Assembly (NCBI GenBank): GCA_036661515.1
Contig: JAVWYO010000041.1
Coordinates: 1-18,206 of the forward strand
Reading direction: 5' to 3'
Length of the DNA stretch: 18,206 nt
From: HGM05232 sp036661515
GTDB lineage: Bacteria > Bacteroidota > Bacteroidia > Bacteroidales > Muribaculaceae
The notes under the pieces were generated by a model that saw only the letters and a list, made by a program, of their open reading frames with translations, ran no database searches and had not been told where the DNA came from. The first letter of the stretch is position 1. Each line of letters opens with the position of its first letter. The position numbers were made by a program, and so were the translations under genes. This document shows, one piece after another, positions 14,465-18,206 of this stretch.

Positions 14465-16822
14465 TCACTTATCTTCCCCACCAACATAGCTATAACCATG
14501 ACCTTTATAACCATATTGCTTAGAATCAGTATCAACATCAGCAACCAATATTGTCACATTTTTAATTTTGTTTTCGTTGTTTAATTGCTCGATTACTGGG
14601 ACATAACGCTTATCGACCATATTATTACGAATAACATATAATGTGACATCGGCAAATCGATTTATCAAAATTGCATCAGCCACAATAAGATAAGGAACAG
14701 TGTCGAGAAAGATATAATCGTACCTTTTTGTTAGCTCTATCATCATCTCATCGAATCGTGCATTGGTCAATAAACTAACAGGGTTAGGAGGAATTGCGCC
14801 AAGACTTATTACATCGAAATTAGGATAATAAACTCCTTTATTAATTATCGTGTCAATTTCATTAACTCTACCAGTAAGATACGCACTCAATCCAATATTA
14901 CTCTTTTCGCCTATATTTTTAGAGAATTTTCCTTTGCGCAAGTCCATATCTATTGCAAGCACTTTTTCGCCCATGTGTGCAAATGTTAATGCAAGATTTA
15001 TTGCAATATAACTTTTACCCTCACCTGGTATCGATGATGTGAGTTGGATAATAGATGCCTTACCATTCTTTTTTCTCAGCATAAAGTCAAGATTACCACG
15101 AATAATACGAAAAGATTCTGAAATGCGATCTTTACCCGTAGATGTGACAATCACTTCCTGACCCTCTTGACATTTTTTCTTACGCGGTAGCTCACCTATT
15201 ACTGGAATATTAGTTAATTGCTCCACATCTTGCCGATTGTGTACCGTTCTATCTAAGGAATGGAGCCATTGATTAAAATAGATTATGGCAACTGGCAATC
15301 CAAGTCCAATAATGAGCCCTAACATTACATAGGTTACCATATTAGGAGATATCGGGAGATTAGTACCAGTAGCAGAAACTAACATTATAGCATTAGGTTC
15401 TGTGATAGCAAATTGCAAAGCATTCTCCTCTCGTTTATCCAATAGATATAAATAGAGAGTCTCTTTAATCTTTTGCTGGCGAACTATTTCATTAATTTCT
15501 TTTTCTTGGGTAGGTATAGATGCGATACGTCGCAACGAAACGGACTCTTGCGAGCGTGCTTTTACCAATGCCGTTTTCAAAGATAAATATTGATTGTTGA
15601 TTGAACGTATAATATTGGCACGCATAACGTCCAACCCTTTTTTAAGTTCGAGATAATACGGATTATGTTCACCAGAAGCAGTAGCTAATTTTCCAATTTT
15701 AAGGTTCTCCTCATTATATTTTAGAATTTGCTCTTGCAGTCCAAAATTGGCAACACCTATATTTGTAGGAATTAATTCATGCTTATTTCCAGAATTAGCG
15801 AGATAATCGCGTATAAACGTCACTAACGACAGTTGCATCTCAATTTCTGCAACATTATCATAATATTTCTCACCCGATTCCACATATTTCTCTGTTGCTA
15901 TATCAATATCAGTAATATTATGGTGCTTCTTTAATTGTGCTATTCCTCCATCGATTTCTTTGAGGTCTTTATTGAGAGCTGCGATACGCTCAGCAATAAA
16001 GGCTTGCGTATTTAGAGCAATGTCATTTTTATCATTAATTAGTCCATCATTATATACAGATACGGCAGTATTCATGATGTCTTTAATCATTTCATTATTA
16101 TCGCCTTTGGAAGTAAAGGAAATCACAGTGGTCTCTTTATCGGCTTTCTTTGCTTCAAAATTTTCACAAACTAATTTTGCTCTATCAAAGGGGTTTATTA
16201 TATTCAAATATATGATTTCATCGATGAAGTTATCACTAAATTTTGGCGTTTTATTAATTATAAACGCACCGTTATTAGCAACTATTTCTTTGCCAAATGT
16301 CGCTCTTTCCCAATCATTGCTCTCGGCATTAGGAAATCTATATTTATATTCACTCTGTGAAATAATAGTTATCTCCATTGAAATTCCTTTCTTTGGAATT
16401 TTACTAAGAGAAGTCAGTTTAACAGGTGATTGCTTGTAGAGATTTTCGTATCTAAGGAATGGCTTATATTTATATATTACATCAATGCCAAGTCGCTTAA
16501 CAACTTGTTCCATCACAAATGAAGACTGCACTATATATCTCTCATTCTCGACATCTTGTCCGTAATTTCCAATATCCAGTAACGAAAACAAAATATTCTC
16601 GGATATTTTACCCTTCTTTTCGTCTGACTTTAGAACAGCAAAACCATACACGACATATTCTAATGAGATTGATTGAGCAATAAAAAAAAAGAGACCTGTA
16701 CACACTACGACCGACAAGATACAGAGATACCAATAATGGAGGCACGTATTGAAGATGTCACGCACAGAAATCCCTACGCTAACCTCTCTATTTTCAGTAA
16801 AATTATTATCTTGATGAACCAT
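14465..16822 (-). CDS. Wzc-like polysaccharide co-polymerase with BY-kinase domain
   Basis: This complete 785-residue inner-membrane protein combines a Wzz chain-length domain and a bacterial tyrosine kinase. A helix at about 31-51 is followed by a long periplasmic region with coiled coils (about 270-475), including the GNVR-type stretch IPTQEKEINEIVRQQ and LYLYLLDKREE. The second helix is at about 496-516. The cytoplasmic kinase has Walker A at 597-604 (SIPGEGKS), Walker A' near 622-627 (LAIDMD) and Walker B at 703-708 (YIFLDT). The C-terminal tail carries Tyr770, 772, 777 and 779, fitting the autophosphorylated cluster. In this family oligomerisation and phosphorylation cycles govern polymer length and export. 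It has its own promoter box, a paralogue upstream and ugd downstream. Confidence 0.93.
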   Translation of the reverse strand: MVHQDNNFTENREVSVGISVRDIFNTCLHYWYLCILSVVVCTGLFFFIAQSISLEYVVYGFAVLKSDEKKGKISENILFSLLDIGNYGQDVENERYIVQSSFVMEQVVKRLGIDVIYKYKPFLRYENLYKQSPVKLTSLSKIPKKGISMEITIISQSEYKYRFPNAESNDWERATFGKEIVANNGAFIINKTPKFSDNFIDEIIYLNIINPFDRAKLVCENFEAKKADKETTVISFTSKGDNNEMIKDIMNTAVSVYNDGLINDKNDIALNTQAFIAERIAALNKDLKEIDGGIAQLKKHHNITDIDIATEKYVESGEKYYDNVAEIEMQLSLVTFIRDYLANSGNKHELIPTNIGVANFGLQEQILKYNEENLKIGKLATASGEHNPYYLELKKGLDVMRANIIRSINNQYLSLKTALVKARSQESVSLRRIASIPTQEKEINEIVRQQKIKETLYLYLLDKREENALQFAITEPNAIMLVSATGTNLPISPNMVTYVMLGLIIGLGLPVAIIYFNQWLHSLDRTVHNRQDVEQLTNIPVIGELPRKKKCQEGQEVIVTSTGKDRISESFRIIRGNLDFMLRKKNGKASIIQLTSSIPGEGKSYIAINLALTFAHMGEKVLAIDMDLRKGKFSKNIGEKSNIGLSAYLTGRVNEIDTIINKGVYYPNFDVISLGAIPPNPVSLLTNARFDEMMIELTKRYDYIFLDTVPYLIVADAILINRFADVTLYVIRNNMVDKRYVPVIEQLNNENKIKNVTILVADVDTDSKQYGYKGHGYSYVGGEDK

Positions 16823-16845
16823 ATTTATATCATGACAAAGTGAAG

Positions 16846-16853
16846 CAAAGTTA
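16846..16853 (-). promoter_or_regulatory. probable -7 box of the second Wzc-like gene
   Basis: The minus strand reads TAACTTTG at 16846-16853, a full TAnnTTTG match, ending 23 bp before the start codon. A clear TTTG 19 bp upstream is not present. It lies just after the terminator at 16889-16924, which supports an independent transcription unit for this kinase and ugd. Confidence 0.6.
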
Positions 16854-16888
16854 CATCAATTTTTTATTTAAGGGATATTAAAGAGGTG

Positions 16889-16924
16889 AAAAAAGGAACC
16901 ATTATTCAACAAATGATTCCTTTT
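16889..16924 (-). terminator. intrinsic terminator after the first Wzc-like gene
   Basis: On the minus strand AAAAGGAATCATT (16924-16912) pairs with AATGGTTCCTTTT (16903-16891) across an 8-nt loop, with one T-G wobble, and the strand ends in six T (16894-16889). It starts 26 bp past the stop of the 16950-18206 gene. This is the most convincing intrinsic terminator in the window. Confidence 0.8.
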
Positions 16925-16949
16925 ACATTATATTTTATAGGATATTCTA

Positions 16950-18206
16950 TTATTTATCTTTTTTGTCTTCTCCTTCTACATATCCATAGCCATATCCGTA
17001 ACCATATCCGTAACCATAGCCATAGCCATAGCCATATCCATAGTGTTTATTATCTACGTCTATGTCCGTAACAAGTATTGTTAAATTATTAGCTTTGCTT
17101 TCTTTGTATATCTTGTCGATTTCAGGCACATAACGTTTATCAAGCTTATTATTACGAACAATATATAGGGTTAAATCAGCAAATCGATTTATTAATGACG
17201 CATCAGCAATAACAAGATAAGGAACAGTATCAAGGAAGATATAATCATACCTTTCTTTTAGTTTTGTAATCATCTGATCAAAGCGTTTATCCATCAATAG
17301 GTTAACAGGATTTGGAGGAATAGAGCCAAGATTTATAAAGTCTAAATTATTATCTAAGTCAGTCTTTTTTATTATAGAATCGAGATCAGTTATCTGACCC
17401 GAAAGATATGCACTTAATCCCACGGGGCCTCTTTCGCCAATAATTTTTGATAAATTACCCTTTCGGAGGTCCATATCTATTGCAAGCACCTTTTTACCAG
17501 TCTGCGCAAATGACAAAGCAAGGTTCACCGCAATGTAGCTTTTTCCCTCGGCAGGCAAAGTTGAAGTAAGTTGAATAACAGATCCTTTTCCAGAATCGTT
17601 ATGGAGCATGAAATCAAGATTACCACGTATCATGCGGAATGCTTCAGAGATACGGTCTTTACCAGTAGATGTCACAATAATTTCTTGTCCATCTTGGCTC
17701 TTCTTTTTGCTTGGTATTTCACCAACGACTGGAATAGATGTTAATAGTTCTATATCACGGCGATTATGAATCTTTGTATCTAAAGAATGAATCCAGAATA
17801 TTAAGTATAATACTGCGGCAGGCAATATAAGTCCAATCATGAAACCGAGCACTAATATATTAAGTGTACTTGGATATACAGGAGAATCAGTTCCAGAAGC
17901 GCTTTCAACTATTTTAGCGTTAGGCTCAGTAATAGCCAATTGCAAAGCATTCTCTTCACGCTTATTTAATAGGTATAGATAAAGTGTTTCTTTAATCTTC
18001 TGTTGACGCACTACATCGTTAATTTCTTTTTCCTGTGTAGGAACTGTTGCTATGCGTTGCTTTGATATATTTTCTTGTGCTTGCGCTTGAGCCCTCTTAA
18101 TTTGCAAAGAAGAATATTGATTATCAATAGAGCGCATGATATTTGAGCGCATCAAAGCCATAGATTTCTCAAGCTCAAGTGACCAAGGATTTTGATCTCC
18201 TGATGC
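16950..18206 (-). CDS. Wzc-like BY-kinase protein, N-terminal part outside the window
   Basis: The reading frame stays open to the window edge, so only the last 418 codons are seen; the ATG at 18161 is internal, since codons 18162-18206 (ASGDQNPWSLELEKS) match the paralogue's ASGEHNPYYLELKKG. Visible parts: the end of the periplasmic coil with VPTQEKEINDVVRQQ and LYLYLLNKREE, a helix (ILVLGFMIGLILPAAVLYLIF), Walker A with the form LPAEGKS (Ala where the paralogue has Gly), Walker A' VLAIDMD and Walker B YIFLDT. The protein ends in a Tyr-Gly tail followed by VEGEDKKDK. It is strikingly similar to the 14465-16822 protein along the shared region, so the two are probably a tandem duplication. The expected role is control of capsule or exopolysaccharide chain length and export. 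Confidence 0.92.
   Translation of the reverse strand, partial: ASGDQNPWSLELEKSMALMRSNIMRSIDNQYSSLQIKRAQAQAQENISKQRIATVPTQEKEINDVVRQQKIKETLYLYLLNKREENALQLAITEPNAKIVESASGTDSPVYPSTLNILVLGFMIGLILPAAVLYLIFWIHSLDTKIHNRRDIELLTSIPVVGEIPSKKKSQDGQEIIVTSTGKDRISEAFRMIRGNLDFMLHNDSGKGSVIQLTSTLPAEGKSYIAVNLALSFAQTGKKVLAIDMDLRKGNLSKIIGERGPVGLSAYLSGQITDLDSIIKKTDLDNNLDFINLGSIPPNPVNLLMDKRFDQMITKLKERYDYIFLDTVPYLVIADASLINRFADLTLYIVRNNKLDKRYVPEIDKIYKESKANNLTILVTDIDVDNKHYGYGYGYGYGYGYGYGYGYGYVEGEDKKDK
16980..17042 (-). repeat. hexanucleotide tract encoding (Tyr-Gly)10-Tyr
   Basis: Sixty-three bases encode eleven tyrosines alternating with ten glycines, just before the last nine residues of the upstream Wzc-like kinase. 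Units are TATGGA, TATGGC and TACGGT variants, including two adjacent TACGGTTATGGA pairs and three consecutive TATGGC units. Because each unit is 6 bp, gain or loss by slippage would keep the reading frame and change only the number of tyrosines. Confidence 0.9.

Noticed and set aside
15960..16439. 159-residue plus-strand open frame
   Set aside because: It is antisense to the periplasmic region of the complete Wzc-like gene and has no recognisable domain.
16886..17071. Plus-strand open frame with a His-rich repeat (HSHSHIHS-type), suggestive of a metal-binding peptide
   Set aside because: The repeat is just the complement of the Tyr-Gly tract of the kinase gene, and the frame begins inside the terminator with a GTG and no promoter.

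Overview
This window looks like a chromosomal segment of a low-GC member of the Bacteroidota, most likely order Bacteroidales (Muribaculaceae- or Prevotellaceae-like). The reasons are the gldE-gldD-phosphopantetheinyl transferase gene order, a secreted C69 dipeptidase, MtaB and a lipid A-type acyltransferase next to each other, Wzc-like tyrosine kinases of the Bacteroidota type, and several promoters with the phylum's TAnnTTTG -7 box. Good Shine-Dalgarno sequences are not evident. TAA, TGA and TAG all appear as ordinary stops, so the standard code applies. No tRNA, rRNA, CRISPR array, insertion sequence or phage gene was recognised.

Layout. (1) Positions 1-130 hold short TGCGTAC repeats and a strong hairpin that closes the first operon. 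(2) 131-5014, minus strand, is a four-gene envelope export operon, transcribed as TolC-like outer-membrane factor, HlyD-like adaptor, then two ABC-2 permeases. No ATPase gene lies in it. (3) 5184-6089, minus, is an uncharacterised single-pass coiled-coil envelope protein with its own promoter and a possible terminator. (4) 6183-10608, plus, is a tightly packed unit: gldE (TTG start), gldD, a phosphopantetheinyl transferase, and a C69 dipeptidase. gldD carries two in-frame TAG codons and is called a pseudogene. (5) 10615-12840, minus, is mtaB followed by a lysophospholipid acyltransferase, convergent with the dipeptidase gene with only 6 bp between stop codons. (6) 13025-18206, minus, is a capsule/exopolysaccharide region: a Wzc-like kinase cut by the window edge, a terminator, a promoter, a second complete Wzc-like kinase, then UDP-glucose 6-dehydrogenase.

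How the genes fit together. Nearly every gene concerns the cell envelope: small-molecule export, envelope lipid acylation, GldD/GldE envelope functions, peptide hydrolysis, and polysaccharide precursor supply (UDP-glucuronate) with tyrosine-kinase control of chain export. The exceptions are mtaB, a tRNA modification gene, and the phosphopantetheinyl transferase.

The most interesting points are the doubly amber-interrupted but otherwise frame-preserved gldD; the hexanucleotide-repeat-encoded (Tyr-Gly)10-Tyr tail on one of two tandem Wzc paralogues, which offers an in-frame way to change the number of phosphorylatable tyrosines; and a 9-bp-period TGCGTAM repeat found in two intergenic regions almost 13 kb apart. 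I do not see clear evidence of an entirely new multi-gene system here.
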